From Chaunax sp. Z400 (lineage: Eukaryota; Chordata; Actinopteri; Lophiiformes; Chaunacidae), in the NCBI GenBank assembly GCA_037577475.1, contig CM075193.1:6336685-6400684 (forward strand): a stretch of DNA of 64,000 bases. Direction: 5' to 3'. This document shows, piece by piece, positions 13,129 to 28,100 of the stretch; the first letter of the stretch is position 1; each line of letters starts with the position of its first letter. Below the pieces are notes generated by a model that saw only the letters and a program-made list of their open reading frames with translations, was not told where the DNA came from and ran no database searches. Made by a program: the position numbers and the translations under genes.

Positions 13129-16100
13129 CTGTAGTAGAAAACACACAGACACAGAGAGGCAGTGTAAGAAAGGCTCAGTCTTCATGCTTTAAGAGACACC
13201 ACATAGTACTGCAGTTTTTTTGTTATTGCTTTCTTGCAATGATGGCTCACTCCATCATTATGCTCTTTTCTAGCTGATCCTCCTTGCAGATGCTGCACTG
13301 CAGTGCGTAGTGTTTCAAAATTTCAAATTTAAATGTATCAAATCATTTACTGGAGATTTTATTTCTTATTATATGTGTTTAAGAAGGCTGATGCCAAGTG
13401 GTTTTAGCTACAAATGCATGCACATGATTTTGTACACTTAAAGGACAGGCAAAAAAAAGGAACACTTGGAGGTTGCAAGAGTAATTGAGTAGGTATGAAT
13501 TAATACTACATTACTTAAAAACTAGAGTTCACCAGATAACATATAAAGGTGTTTTTCTAACAGGTTAGAAAATCAACAGCATATAAATGGGGACATTAGG
13601 AAATTCAATTGGTACTAGCAGCCCTGACTAGAGCAGTGTCTTAGCAGAGGAAGTAAACTCCCACACTAAAAAAAACAGCTTTTCTTGGTCTCATTTCATC
13701 ACACAACAAAAACAACTGCCTTCTCTCTATCGCCATTGAGCCCTTGAGCAGAAAGGAAGGTGGTGTAAAAAGAGGGAGAGAGCGTGTAAAATTAAGATTT
13801 AGAACTTGGAAGATTTATACAGCTTCTTCAAATACAGTAAATGTCTTGCCTGCTTTATTTTTCCCCAATAGTTTCTTCCTTAATTGCATCCTCTTTCTAA
13901 AAGCCTATTTTCCCCTATCCATCTGCCGTTTCCTTCATTATTCCATAACTACATTCCAGCTCCTCTTTCTTCTCCCTTTTTGTTTCTCTCTTCCTTCCAC
14001 CCTCTGTGGTTCACTCGCTTAAAAGAAGGGGGAGAATTCCCTTTCTTACAAAACTTAAGAGAGAGAGAAAGAGGTCTTAAAATAAAATAGATGCACTGAA
14101 AAATAAGACATGGGACAAAGCAGGCCAAGCCGGGGAGGGGGACAGACAGGGAGAGAGAGAGAGCAGGGGGAGAATATAAAAGAGGAGGGTCAAGAAAGAG
14201 AAAGAGAGGGAGAAGAGAGGCAGCCAGAGCGAGGTGCTAGAAGGTCACCCGCTTGCTGCCAGGTTCCCGGGTTCCCATCCCTTCTCCACAAAAGCGCCCG
14301 GCAGGCCTGAATTGGGGGAGGGGGGGTCAAGAGAGGTGAGGGGCCCATTCACAAAAAGCTCTGCGGCCCCCCCCTTCAATTGAAGCCTTCACACCCCCCA
14401 CCTCCACCCCATGGCAGCAGCTTGAGTCCACCATTATACCCTCTTCAGCCATCTGACACTCCAGCACAAGCCAATTATCAAGCCCTCTGCTCCTGCACAG
14501 CTTCCCTCATACTGATGTGCATACACACACACCCCCAGACACAAAGGAAGCAAAACAGTGCATGTCATGAGGAGCTGACTGCACCCTCACATACATGTGG
14601 AAACATTTCTTTACCAAAAAAGTACAAAAAAAAAAAGTGTGATTAGCTAAACGTAAAATTCAGATTGATTTACCAGTGATGTGAAAGACACAGAAGCTTG
14701 TTTAGCTAAGGAAATTGACCTGAAATCAGGCGTGTATAAAAAAGAAAAACCCACAGCCGGTCTTAAACAGCAGGATTTTAACTTGGGTCAATCCAGTTCT
14801 TTTTTGATCCATTTCCAATCGTGCTCATTTTCATGCACAGCAGTTCAACTGTGTGTTTATATGTGCATTCTGCCACTGAGAAAATGTATAAGTACAGTAC
14901 ATTAAAGACATTTCAATATACTGTACACTGAATATTTAAGGACTCGGATCAGGATCAGCGGCAGTGCAACACGATCAGGACATCCCCAAAAGAAAGGGAT
15001 CCAGGTTGGATGTAAGCTGTGTTTCCTATACAGGGCCTCAGGCACCTCATTATGTGCCTCGTTACTTCTCCACCTCCTGTCCTCATGTCCTGTGGCAGAA
15101 GGAGCTACACTTCAGCAAGAAATTTCTCAACATCCCCATCTCCTGTTTCTATGGCTGAATCGCACAATACACACGTACTGATGTGCACAGGACAAAAATA
15201 CACACATTACATCTGTAATGTACAACATACACATTTAACCAAAACTGCAACATAATACACTTCATCTGTTTTCCCAGGTAAAACAACCATACAAGAAAGT
15301 CAACAAAAAAAAGAAAAAAAGAAGGTTCCCATAGAAACTGTAAAATTTCAAGTCTTTCAATAACCTTTTCATGACTTTTTGTTACTCAGAGAAAATGAAA
15401 GGCTGCTACTTAAAAAGTAATGCCGTCATGATCTTTTGAGGTTTGTTCATGGGTTTGTGTGGGTACATGCAATCTGTAAGTTTTCGACAGAGTCAGCCAG
15501 GTCAAGAAGATTAGGGAGGGTCCAGACCTGATCAAAGGCCTGGGCTCTGGTGTCTTTACACAAGCAGGAGGATTTTAGTCTGCTGGCTCTCGTCTCCGAG
15601 ACCTCCTCCACACACCGAGCACTCTGTGTAACTCTTGGAGTCAGACTTTTAAGATAATAAGTGATGTGGAGCTGTGTGTTTATGATGACCAGGGTGTTCC
15701 CTCCACATGAGCAGAGCCTGCCGGCTAACTGCTGGCCAGACCTAGTGTGTGACTATTCATGCACACATGAACACTCAAAATCTGACACCTGTACACATTA
15801 ACTTTGAAGAGCAAATCATACAGTATCCCACATCAGTGCAGAAATATTTCAAAGACTTTCTCACATTATTGAGTTGTAAATTTCCCCACTGTGGGACTAA
15901 TAAAGGGATATCTTATCTTATCTTACATTTTACAAGAGCTCGAGATACGTGTGCCTGTAGTGTATGTGCATGTGTTCTGTTTTCTTCTTTGTGGAGAAAT
16001 CTGTCAGCTGAACCACAAACAGAATGCTGCCTCAATCAATCAATTGAAAATATAGACTTTTCTCCACATTGCACGATTATGGCATTTATTGTGTACAATT

Positions 16101-19100
16101 CTAAGGAAAGATAAAAATTTGGAGGAGAGCCGAAAAGATCAAGAGCCAAGGAAAGAGCAGTTTAAGAGGAGGACAAATGAAAAGAGAAGAAGAATAAAAA
16201 ATTAAAACAAAGAATCACCAATGAGAGGCATAGTGATTCCTCTACTGAAAGGAGCAACAGGTTTCATTTTACAAATTATGACTCAATTTAATTTAAGACA
16301 CAGTAAATGATCTGAATATTGCCAAATCTTTAATTCCATCTTCAACAAAATTTGCATCATCTCTTAGATTCTAAGATGGCTTTTAACAGAGCAGAAAAAG
16401 GATGGTGTGGCTGGTCTTAGTCCCGGCAACCAACCTGAGAGCAGAGTAGGAACCCAGAGACAGTGAGGCAAAGTCTGGGTGGTAGTACAGGTAGACTGAG
16501 GACACACAGGTGGGCAGGATATCGATCACCCCCACCGCCACAATACGTCCATCCAGCCAGTATTGCTGGTGGAAGGAGCCGTAGCCCACCTCTGGCCCAT
16601 CTGGAGAATATTCAGCCTGAGGAGAAAACGAGGAACTGTTAGAGGAGGTGGTCACCGGTCGAAACAAGAATAATACTCTAAATACTAAAATATATAAAAC
16701 ACAGTGGAGGGAGAATGTTGTCTTTAATAAGACTGTTTGCACTTTCTTCACACATCTACTCCGTCTTATGCACAGGCACCCACAGAGAAACCTGTATGAT
16801 GGTGTATTATGAGCTAAGCTTTCCTTGCCAGGCCTCAAGCATTATGTGTGGGGGTGTACAGTAGCCTCACGTTCAGCCTACTAATGGCTCCCAAATGTGG
16901 AGCAAGAGCGGGAGCTCAGAGTTGGGGGGCGGGAGTGGAGGGGCTGACCCACAGAAACACTCCAGGAGAGGACTTTTTAATAAAAGACCCTGCATGAGCA
17001 AAAACCCATTTCACCAGGCGGCAGTGGAGTGTTGCCAAGCTTTCCCCTATACGTCTGTGTCTGCTCCCACCATGTGGTATGAAAGAATGTGGGTGTAGTT
17101 GTACACCCGCATGCTTGAGTCTACTCCATTAATAAAACAGTTAAGTGTTTGACACACAGTGCGTTTCTCATAAGGATCAACATGCTGGGTTTTTCAATCA
17201 AGTCACTTTACTGCTTTTCTTGCAGAGGCTTAAGACGAGAGGCTTGAGGGTAGGGTTAAAAGTCATATTATGCCAGGGTATTGGTGTGTGTGTGTCTGAG
17301 TGTGTGTGTGTGTGTGTGTCTTTCTTCAGTGCACGAGTAACAGGATCCTCCTCCTTCTCCAACATTCATCTGGACCCAGTTAAGAAGCGCAGACACCGCT
17401 AGTTATCACAACACTGAGAGACCTAGCTTGCTAATCCATTGCGCCACTGAGCACACACTCTGGCCAAATTCAAGCTGAACAAATGGAAACAAAGCACACA
17501 TACACACACACACATACTCACACACACACTCCCTGTAGCTGTCTGACTTCAGAGGGCTGACCATCCCCTATAGGTGGGGGACTATGTGCCACATTCCTCA
17601 CCATTAAAGTTTTTAGTAAAAATAATTATCTCTGTCAACCTCAGGCACTTGGACACTCAGGTCTGATTACCTGTCTGACACCATGTGCATCAGAGTCCAT
17701 TTGTATTTTTGTTGTATGTGTGGGTAGCTGGGTGAGAAGGGATGATTAAATTGTCTAATGGCTACTCCACATCAGAAGACATACGATATGAGACAGAGAT
17801 GATGGGGTTTACTGCACATTAGCTGAGAGTGACTGGCAGGCGGGCAAAAAAGGAGGAAAGAGTCAAGGAAAAAAAAAAGTTATTTGATGCTGGGGTTGTT
17901 GAGGGGTAACAGGCACCACATCTGGACCAAGTACAGCGTTCTATGTGGCTGTGTGTGTGTGTGTGTGTGTGCCATTTCTTGGCATCAGTTCCCCCTCAGA
18001 ACACTGGAGGCTTTGTCAAGAGGCTCCTCTGTGTCATGAGTTGTAAGTAAAAATACAAGGTGAGCATTGCGTGCAATAGAGGGAGATTTTTCTCACCCCA
18101 CCTCAAGTAAGTATACATGCTTGAGCACAATTATATGAAAATGAATGCCAGTTCAATGGAAGTAATGGCTGTCTCCGTTTGCACATTTGTTTATGCGTTC
18201 GTTCCACATTCAGGGCCGATCTTGTCTGACTGACCTGTGCGTCACCTCAGACGACAGCTTAATGGTTGTGTCCTTGCCACTGTGACAACAATCTAAACAT
18301 TCTCTGGAACACTTCAAACCACCCCAGAGCCTCTCCTGCAGCCCCAAATCGCTCTCATATGGCCTAAATATAGGGCCATGTGAGCGGTGCACTTGACAAA
18401 ATGGGGTAGCGGTGTACTGCATGTTACAGAGACTTCTGGGTAGACTTAAAAAGTGATGTAGTTTCCATTCACCCTCTTCTAGCACACTCACACAAGTATA
18501 AGCCTGATCTGGCTCTAATGATGGTCTGCGATGGAGAGAAAGGAACCAACTGTGCTTGAAAAGTACAGGTGACTCATTAATTAATGCTACTAGTCTCTTT
18601 CTTTTGCTCTGTACCAACGATAGAAAGACTAAAATCTCAGAGCTCAGGTATAGGTTGTACAATGGCACTCAGGAGAGTGCATACTTCTGCAAAGGCTGAA
18701 CAATCCTAAACATGTCTGTCTAGCTTGCCCCACCACTCCATAAAGTTCCATAGAAACTGGTTCACTAGTTTTTGTGTAATTAGGGAAAAGGTTGAAAAAC
18801 GTCACAAAATGTTAAAGAAAGTGCAGGGAAAAAAATCCTGGACCGTCCCTTCTGTTTAGAGACGTTACATAGGAGACACATTTAGAGAAAGCTTTCAGTT
18901 CATTCCATTTCTTCACAGCAATTACACAAAATGTCTCTGATGAGCAACGACTCATTTACAACTTCTAATGGATTTATTTATGAGCTCATTTTATGTGGTA
19001 CATGAGCACAATATTACGTAAATAATTATTTTGTAATGATTAAGTCATACTAAAACGTGTGTGGCGTCTTATTTGAATTGTACTGGACATATCTGTTAAA

Positions 19101-22100
19101 GCTAACAGCTGGGGATAAATAGCATATCCAGTCTATAAATTGCTGGGTTGCTATTAATTGCTTTTGAGTGGAAATCAAGTCAGTGGAGGATGAGTGTTAA
19201 CCATGTTACCACTTGTTTCCTTGCTTAAGCTAAATTCTGTGCAAATCGGCTGCACTGAGTTATTAGACTACCTGAGGCGACGATGCCGTTACGGTTCTGG
19301 CACTGATCAACAGCATATGTTTTAACTAACACGTTTTAAACTCTCTCTCTCTCCTTCTTGCTCTAACATGTGCATCCACACACAACGGCTAACAAACATG
19401 AATAAGTCCTGCAAGCAGGTGTAGCACAGCTACAGCCATCTTCTCCGACACAGTGAAGTGAAATTTGCTGCACAATTTTACAACTCATATACAGCACAGA
19501 ACTGCTCTGTTTTTTTACAGTATATACAGGTGGCAGACTTTTCTATTGGCTTACTGCTGAGGCATGTACAGTAGGGTGTGTTCACTACTTCGGTATGTCA
19601 GCTGGTGCATTCCGTACTGACGTGTATCTCTCTTTCTTTACATAAAAAAAAACTCTAATTCTTTTCCTTATGGGAATAGAAAGGGAGAGAAAAAGAGTTA
19701 CCAAATCAGAGGACAGAGAAAGGGAAAGTCTGAGAGGTGTGGCCATAAAAATACTTAGTGACTAATTGGCCACCACCCCTGTAAATGAGTGTTTGCCCCT
19801 TGGTTAGACACATTAGGAGGCTGTAAAGAAAAATAAATTGAAACAGAATGAGTGCATGCACCCCACAAAGCCCATAAAAGCTAGATGTGCTCCAGGAGTT
19901 GTTGCATAGTCTTCAACAAAGTACAGTGGCAGACACCTGCACGACTGCTGCAGTTCATGTTAGCAGGTGCTGATGTGCCACTGATGATCAGACAGCACAG
20001 ATGTGTTTACATGTCTGTTAGTGTGCATAAAATGTATCTTTAAAAGATAAATCAGTGACAGCTGATGTTAATTACCTCTGAGTTTTAGCACTAATCCTCT
20101 GCAATTTTGGTTCAATGAAAGAGAGCGACAGACAAACAAGCCAGGGAACCTGCTTCATAATTAGCTGCAGTTGCATTTGTAAATGTTGTTTGCATACATT
20201 TGTATAAATGCAGGCTTACATGTGTGCTGATAAATGACAAGGTACGCAGATCCATGTGGTGAGTGTCCGTGTGTATTTTAATAGCACCGATTGGAGACAG
20301 ATGGAAGCCAACACGCAGAGGTATAGTGCAGAGAGCCATGTAAAACAACTCCGAAATGGAGAGCATTTGGAGAGGGACAGAAGAAGACGAGGAGAAGGAG
20401 TAAAAAAAAGAAAACTAGTTGGGCGAGAGGGAGCTGAACCACAGGAACCGGTCTGAGAGAAGGTGACAGTGAAGGCAGGAAGATGTGTGAGGCAGTGCAC
20501 CATGGTACGTGTGTGTGTGTATTAATGTGTGCAAATCAGTGTGCCTGGCCGGCAGCCTTGACGAGGTGATAAAAGCTTGTTTCCTATAAACACTAATGAT
20601 GTTCATTAGTGAAGACCTGAGGGGGCCCGCGGGGAAACACAGAGAGACTGTTTTGGTGTGTCTCTGTGTCAGTCAGGTTGTGTGTGCTCCAGGACCTCAA
20701 TCCTATAAAAGTGGCTGTAATAAGTGCCCATTCTGGGTCTAATTGCAGGTGTAATTGTCCTGACCCAACAGGTTTACTGCTGTTCCTGAAGGCTGCAGCT
20801 CACCAGGTCTGCTTGGTGATACTCGACTGCAGCTCCATCTCAGTGAGCGACTACACTGTGACGGAACTACACCCTCTTCCCGATCCCATATCGTAACCAT
20901 GTAAAAACATAAATCACTACATGATTTACCAGTAGATTGTGCTGTATTTGTGATTGTATTGTTATTGCATTGTACCACACTACACAATCTGAAGCAGTGG
21001 TGTGTCCCATTGTGTCATGGCCGGAGGAAGGGACTGGTTGGAAGACCTTGTTCATAACACAAATCTGGACACCACATTTCACCGTGATCCTCCCTCAACA
21101 ACCCGTTTCACTTAGACGGGGCTAAATTAAAGCCCCTCCAATATGAAACAAAAAAGCCCTCTCTGAATCCCTTAACACCCCCCCCTCAATCCAGATAGAG
21201 GGCTTTTGAAGAAAGAGAGAAAGGCGGTAGGGTAGTATGTACTGGATGAGGGGAGCTCATGAATGTATGCTTAATCCCTCTTTGTGTGTTTTATGAAGAA
21301 CTAAACATTGAACATTTTTCAAACTGTAATCAGTAATTTCACCAAAAAACACTCTCTTGGTTGGGGCAAGTTATTTCAGATAACACACATGCATAGAGAC
21401 ATTTTAAAGGGGGTTTATTAAACTGTCAAAAGGCCAAAGGAAATACATACCTCTAGTGGTGAATCACAGAGAAATCTCCGGAACTGTGGAGGAAGAAGGG
21501 AGGGGATAAGAGAAAAACAGTTAGATCTCTGGGTCACCAACTCTTTTGAAAAGGCATAAATGAAAACCATACACATCTCCATTGCTTTCCTATATAGTTT
21601 ATCCCTCACTGTTTTCTCTCCACTCAGGTGTCACATATCAAATACAGCCCCCTGCCCCCACCCATTCACAAAGGGTCATAAAAGGAAGAACGTATTTACA
21701 CAAATGAAAACATTTAGCGTATCAACTGAAGCTCTAAGCCAGGGAGGACATAGTGACAGCTTAAATTATCAGCACTGCCAATGCCAAAATAGCATAGTCC
21801 GAACACATCAGATCTCAATTACTGGGGAACTATGTCTGTGGAAACATTAAATTGTTCTTCCATCTCTCTATTCTTTCCTGTGCTCCTTGTTTTTTAGCAC
21901 CAGCTTTGAGAGCAGTGTGTTTACAGATGAGCTGAGGGAGCCCAACCAAAGAAACCAGTCTGAGAGGAGGGTACAGTGAAGGCAGGAAGGTATGTGAGGC
22001 AGGACTGGAGGACAAATGTGGCACGCGTCCATGTTTGGGGCGAAGACCACAGCATAATGAGAACCAGCACAGCCACAGTGGAGCACTGATGGACAGCTTT

Positions 22101-25100
22101 TGGTTTACTCAGTCCGTCTCACCCTCATGTGCAGTTTAGAGATCAGATTTAACAAGGAAATGCTACAAACCATCTGTGTCGCTCATTTGCAGGTGTGTTC
22201 AACTTTAGATCTACTGAAAATGACTCTAAAGAATAAACTAAAGAATATAGGGACTTGTTTTAAAATATGAAAAGTATCTGAAAACAAACATAAAATTAGT
22301 CTCCAGAGGTCCGGAGACATTAGATCACTAGTTCTAGATACTGTCTTGAAGGAAAAATCTTCACTATTAGCTTAGAGGCTACAGTGAATATTTCAGCAGA
22401 AAAAAGGGTATAAATGATTTTCAGAGCAGTTTGGGATATCTGGGCTTCTGGAGACTTGGCCGTACGAGCTCCATGTTATGACTAGGCAATTAATCATCGA
22501 CTGTATTCGAACCTCACACATGTTGGTTAATTCGATTAATACTTTCCACAATGGCTGCGCTCAATACGTCATGTTCAGCCACATGCCTCCGCCCTGTCCA
22601 ACTATCGTTAGTCCATGTTCGCTAAAAACGAAGATACGTGCAAAGTGACATAGATGACACGAGAGCAAACACCAGCCAACAAATGAGTCTCAACCAGAGA
22701 AGCTTATACCTAAAGAGAAGGCAGTGTCCGTTGTTTGGGGCACATTTTAGCTTCCATGAAGATGAAGATCAAGACACTGAACAAAAGAAAAATATCCCAG
22801 CATTAATAGTTCTGCATATTCACAGATATACAGATCGGCATGGGTTCGATTCCACCCGTAGCGATTTGCCGCATGTCTTTCCCCCACTCTCCTGCATTTC
22901 CTGTCTTCTCTCCAGCTGTCTCTATCCAATAAAGGCAAAAAATAAAAGTATATCTAATGTTTTACCTCACTGACTTCATTGATTTTTTGTCAGTATACAT
23001 ACAGTACCAGTAAAGAGGTTGGATACACTTTCCCATTCAAGTTAAAGGGAAGGTGTGTCCAAACCTCTGACTATATTCTGAAATTGATGATAACGTGTTT
23101 CAAACAGTTTGGGACTGCGGAAACAAAAGATTAGGAAAGTTGTGTGAAGTTCAAAGAACACCCGTCCGGAACACATCACAGGCTAACAGGCCCATTGGTA
23201 ACAGGAGATGGTATCTTGACTGGGTATGACAGGGTCACCCTCGAAAGGCTCGGTCGTTCACAGGCAAGGATGGGGTAAGGTTCACCACATTGAGAAACAC
23301 ATCATGGTATGAAGGATAGCACTGATCGGGAGCACGTTGTAAATCATTGGTGGTTAGCCGTTTGTTTACAAATGATTGTGTACTGTTTTCATTCACATTT
23401 TAAACAATTTGCACTACAAGTGACTGGAAATTCCCAAGCACACCAACAGCCTCTGTGTTGTGTTTGCAGCATAGTTAGTAACAGTGATGACTGCTGATGG
23501 CATTGTTCACCGAGTGGGACAGTCCTGGCTTAGGTGCAACTCTAAATCCTGCCAGTCGTCTGACCTCATCCTAAAGGAGTGCGTTTCTCCATTGGTCTGT
23601 CACAGCTGATGTGTGCTTTGGTGACAGTAATGCAGTCTTCTCCAACATAGGGGTGTTTTGGCACAGTGGGGCTTAAGAATTTAAAGAATGCAAAGACGCA
23701 CTGTTGCCTGTAATTTCTATTTTATACTTGCCTGAAGCAAACAGCTTTCACTGCCTATTAAACTCACCTACTTGAGTTGGATGCTAGTCTGAAAATTTAC
23801 TGAATCCACAAAATATGAGTTCCAGTTGAGGCTAGAAAGTACCTGAATCTATAAAATATAAGTTTGGGCAAGAAGACAGCTATTGTACAAAACAAAGAAA
23901 ATAATTTGAATTTGTGTCAAAAAAAATACAGATGCCTGCTGGAAACTCGGTTTGTGCTGATGTGAATAGACCATACTCATTATCATAGGGGTGAGCTATG
24001 TGAGCAAAATGAAAATCTCTGAAGCTCAAATGTGTCTAAAAATGTTAAAATAAGAAAATCAAAGAAACCATTAAAGAGATGCACACCTTTACGGCCCCTA
24101 CAAAGTATGTGCAAAATTTCATTGAATTCTGTCCAGCGTTTTTTGAGAGTGGACACACCATACCCCATTAGGACATACAGAAAGACAAGGGTAACCCTAT
24201 ACGTCCCCTTTGGCGGGGGCATTAAAATAATGCAGGATCTTTTTGCTGCAGTTGCAAAGTCTCTCAAACGACTCCTTGCTGTGCTGAATGCGACAACAAA
24301 TTGCAACACGCTTCCTTTACCCTCGATTCAACCTCACAACAGGATGGGGAGTAGAGTGGAAGAGGGCGTAGACAGAATGGTTCAAACACAGAGCAAATAT
24401 GAGCAACGTTTCACATCCTGCAAAATGTCTTTATGTCATTTCAACTTTTCATTTTCCTGCTAAAAGGCAATAGGCTAACTGTGCCTGCAAAACTCCATCA
24501 TACAGTCAGTCCTCTAGTCCCCAAGTGGATCTATTTCAGAGGAATATGTCAAAGTTTTAGCAATAGTAAAATAATGGCAACAGATTGAATGCGATTAGAC
24601 TCATAAATATTCCATTTAGACAGCATTTTTCTAGTCTGAGCAGCCAATCAAAGTGCATCACGAGAGAAGTCAGCATTCACCCATTTACAGGACATCACAC
24701 ATGCACTAGTGGCTAATGGCTATACTGTACCTTCAGAGCAATTTGGGGCTCAGTACCTTGGCCAAGTACGCATTGACTAGCAGTCGATGATGATCATTGC
24801 TCATACAAAAAATGTTTGTCATGTTCCCCACCCTTTGTAACTCTTCCAGTAAAGTGTAATTTTCCACTCCTAACTGCAGTGACTACTGCTCTGCCAGTCA
24901 ATAAAATACCAACAGCAAAGCCTCCCAACGTGTGATACCGCTGAAGGGCACAAATGAAACTATTGTTAAAAACTCACCAAAAAAAACCCCTGAATGGTTT
25001 ACCAAGCGAATAACAGCTGCAGTCATTAGATGACATCATTTATATACGCCATGCTACAGCGCCGGCTGTGTGTGGGACTGAGCATCTCTTGACCTTTTAG

Positions 25101-28100
25101 TAACATGCTCTATTATTTGAGTAAACAAGTAAGGGTAGGAAATTTTTACGCACTGAAGCCTGTAAACGCATAATTGGATTGGATCATGATCAGTTGTGAT
25201 TGCTCCAAGTACTTTCATTCCTCGGTCCCGCATCCTCCAACTTTACCAAGGATGGATCAGGGGCTGCTGGGTAATGGTATGAAGCAGTGGACCACAGCAG
25301 CTTTCCACTGCTGTGTCAATTGTGTTTGACAGGACGAGGCAGCTCTCCTGGAGCCTGGCAGGGTATGATTGCTCTCTAGCCACTGACAAACAACAGACTA
25401 CAAGGCCCCACCAGGCTGACACAGACCCACAAACAAACAGACAAACTCATTCATAGAAAAACACACTACAGGAGATAAGATCTCATGCGTGGGTACGGCC
25501 ACTAAAGAATGAGGACAGCAAGGGATCAAAACAACCTAAGCATCCTCTGTCACTCTCAATCTGTGTTGCAACAACATATATGTCTGTAAAGGGAGTCATG
25601 TCCAGAGTACCTGGACTCTCATCCACAACACATGGAGGCCATCACTTCCTCTAACTCTCCCTTTCCTATTGTAAACACTCATCTGTGTACGATTAGGAGG
25701 GCAAGCAGCCGTCTCTCTCTCTCACACACACACACTCAAGTTGTTGTGTCTTCATTTGCACACATACAGAACATATAAACACACGCATCTGCTTAACCCT
25801 AATTGCTACTTAGACCTCTAGCCATCGTGCCGTACTCACTTAAATTGCTGTATTTATTGAAGGGACAAGGTGCCTGTATTTACTCTCATTAAAAAACAAT
25901 TTTAAAAAAAAGACCAAATAACGTTTCCTTCTCTCCGTGCCACACTTTTGCTGACAAGATCATTGTTAAGAGTGTGGAGTAGAGGATCTAGCGTCAAAGC
26001 ACTGATCTCATTGGTTACAATTAGCAAAAAGATTCTTTAGCCCTGACATTAGAGGAGGATCAACAATGAAAGGGTCTATTCAGTATCTCCTTATTGTGTA
26101 TAACCACGATACAAATACCTTTAAGCTAATCTTAGCCAAAACCTATTTTCCTATTTCATTTCTTCCATTTTATTTATAAATTTTATTGTCATTCCTCATT
26201 TTGTTTCCATCGGTTTTTTACGTGTCTTGGTTAAGGCCATCAAGAAGAATGAATACAGATTTAACAGGATTTGTTTTCCTGTAAATGAATGCCACATGTG
26301 GAGGAACTCAGAGTCACGGCTCGGCACTTCAGTTAAGCTAAAAACAGTAAGTGTGATTGTTTGTGTGTGTGTGTGTGGGTGGGGTGTGTGTGTGTATGTG
26401 TGTGTGTCTAAATAATGCAAGTATGTGCTTCAACTTGGTCAGGAAACCATGATAGGAAGTGGAAGGAATAATGTCTGGCTCCCCTCCAACCGTGGAAATG
26501 CATACAACCTTAAACAAACAAAGCCATTTTCCTCTAGGAGATCTTACTGTCTAATGGTGGTACAATTTTGTCAAGGTAATTCAGCCTGCACACGCACAAA
26601 CACAGACAGACACACACACACACACACACACACAATCTCTTCTATCACCTGGCTCTGAGCCAGGCTGACGGTATTCCACATACTGTCCCTCGGTAATACT
26701 TAAAAGGATTAATAAATACCACAGCAATACTAAATGACCCAACTTCCTAGGTAGCAGAAGACATAGAATGGCACAGCATCAATATGTGGCATCAACAATG
26801 TGTTTCCAATTTCTTTATGAATACCGCAGGACAATGGGGAGCTCCGAGCTTCTGGGAAACACAGGCTGGCTTAACAGGATCTTGATGGGCAAAGAAATAA
26901 AATCAGCAGAATTCAGTGCTGCGGACGCAGGAGGGGTTGTCAGAGTAGTGAGTCCAACTAAAGGGGGCATAATAAAGATAAATGTGTTGGAAAGGGAACG
27001 ATTAAAGATGCCTATATATAAGCTAACCACAGTGGGACAAGGCAAACCAAGTAGATGACAGCATGGCATCTCCAGTTCTGACATTTCAACAGAGGAGCTT
27101 ATTCATATAGGCCAATACTGGGATGATGGAAGCCTTGTGTGGTGGTCTATTTAAGTATAGCGATAGTGTTGAAGCACAGAAATGTGTGACTGTATGAATT
27201 TTACATTTCATAATTTGAACCCTGTAAATAATATATTTTGTTGGTATAAAATAGAATCCGGTCATTTCTCTATATTTCTCCCGTAGGTAGAGATGTCAAA
27301 GTGAATTAGAATGAATGGACTCGCCCTTAAGAGCAATTTGCTCAACCTAAAAGGTGCAGCAGCTGATTCTGGAGAAAGGTAGCTGGTTGCCGAGTCTCAT
27401 TCACAGGTTTTCAAATGGCGACGCTTTGGGATGGTTGTGGTGTTCAGACCAAACACTGAAAGCTTTAATATATGACGACCTGGGATTGAGACTCAACAAC
27501 AACAACTGCAGTGTCTTTCTCTAGAATCACCTGGTGGACCTTTCATTTACTCTGTTCTATTACACTACACACACACATCAGTCAGAATCCAAACTGAAAA
27601 GTCCATCATTAAAAAAGAGAGCTTTGTTTTCTGGCAACACAACAGAAAGGAAAGTTGTTTGCGCAGCTCCATGCCTCTTAATTTTTTTTAGATGTTAGTC
27701 CTCCAGTTGTGGAACTGACTGAATCCCAGTGCAGTTGTAAACCTGAACTGAAGCTGAGCACACAAACGTGCATTCCCTTTAATGGAGCTAGTGTTATGGC
27801 ACTAGGAAAGAATCTGCCACAGTCTGCCCAATCTGCCAGCGTTTATTATTTATTAATTACCTTTCATTTTACAAGCTGGAGAATTCAGTAATTTAGTGAG
27901 GCGTGCTGGCAAAAGGGTGGAGGAGGAGGCTGTTTTTCCAGCCCTGAGGGACAAAGGGCCCTCTCAGGTTTGTGAAAATGTCCAGGAGTTCTGCATCCTG
28001 ACTACACTTCATTTTCTCCTCTATAATTTATATATAACATGGTGAAACAGAGGTGTGTGTTTTTAGATGAGTTACTGTGTACTATATATACATTTTTAAA

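Larger units (their letters stand above)
16617..21450. other. ate1 intron (exon 8 to 9)
   Basis: No coding exon recognised. It contains (TG)n tracts (17284-17320 and 17951-17971), an AT-rich stretch with TAAT motifs near 18950-19160, and copy one of a local duplication (20429-20497). Confidence 0.75.

Noticed and set aside
18210..18668. 152-codon open frame on the minus strand in an ate1 intron
   Set aside because: No recognisable motif, no conserved Cys/His pattern of a known family, and no splice partners in phase.
24032..24463. 143-codon plus-strand and 108-codon minus-strand overlapping frames
   Set aside because: They lie in what appears to be a dispersed repeat and match no transposase or host protein I know.
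26768..27084. Open frames on both strands (96 and 89 codons)
   Set aside because: Both strands are open by chance over a GC-balanced stretch; no domain and no nearby splice signals of matching phase.
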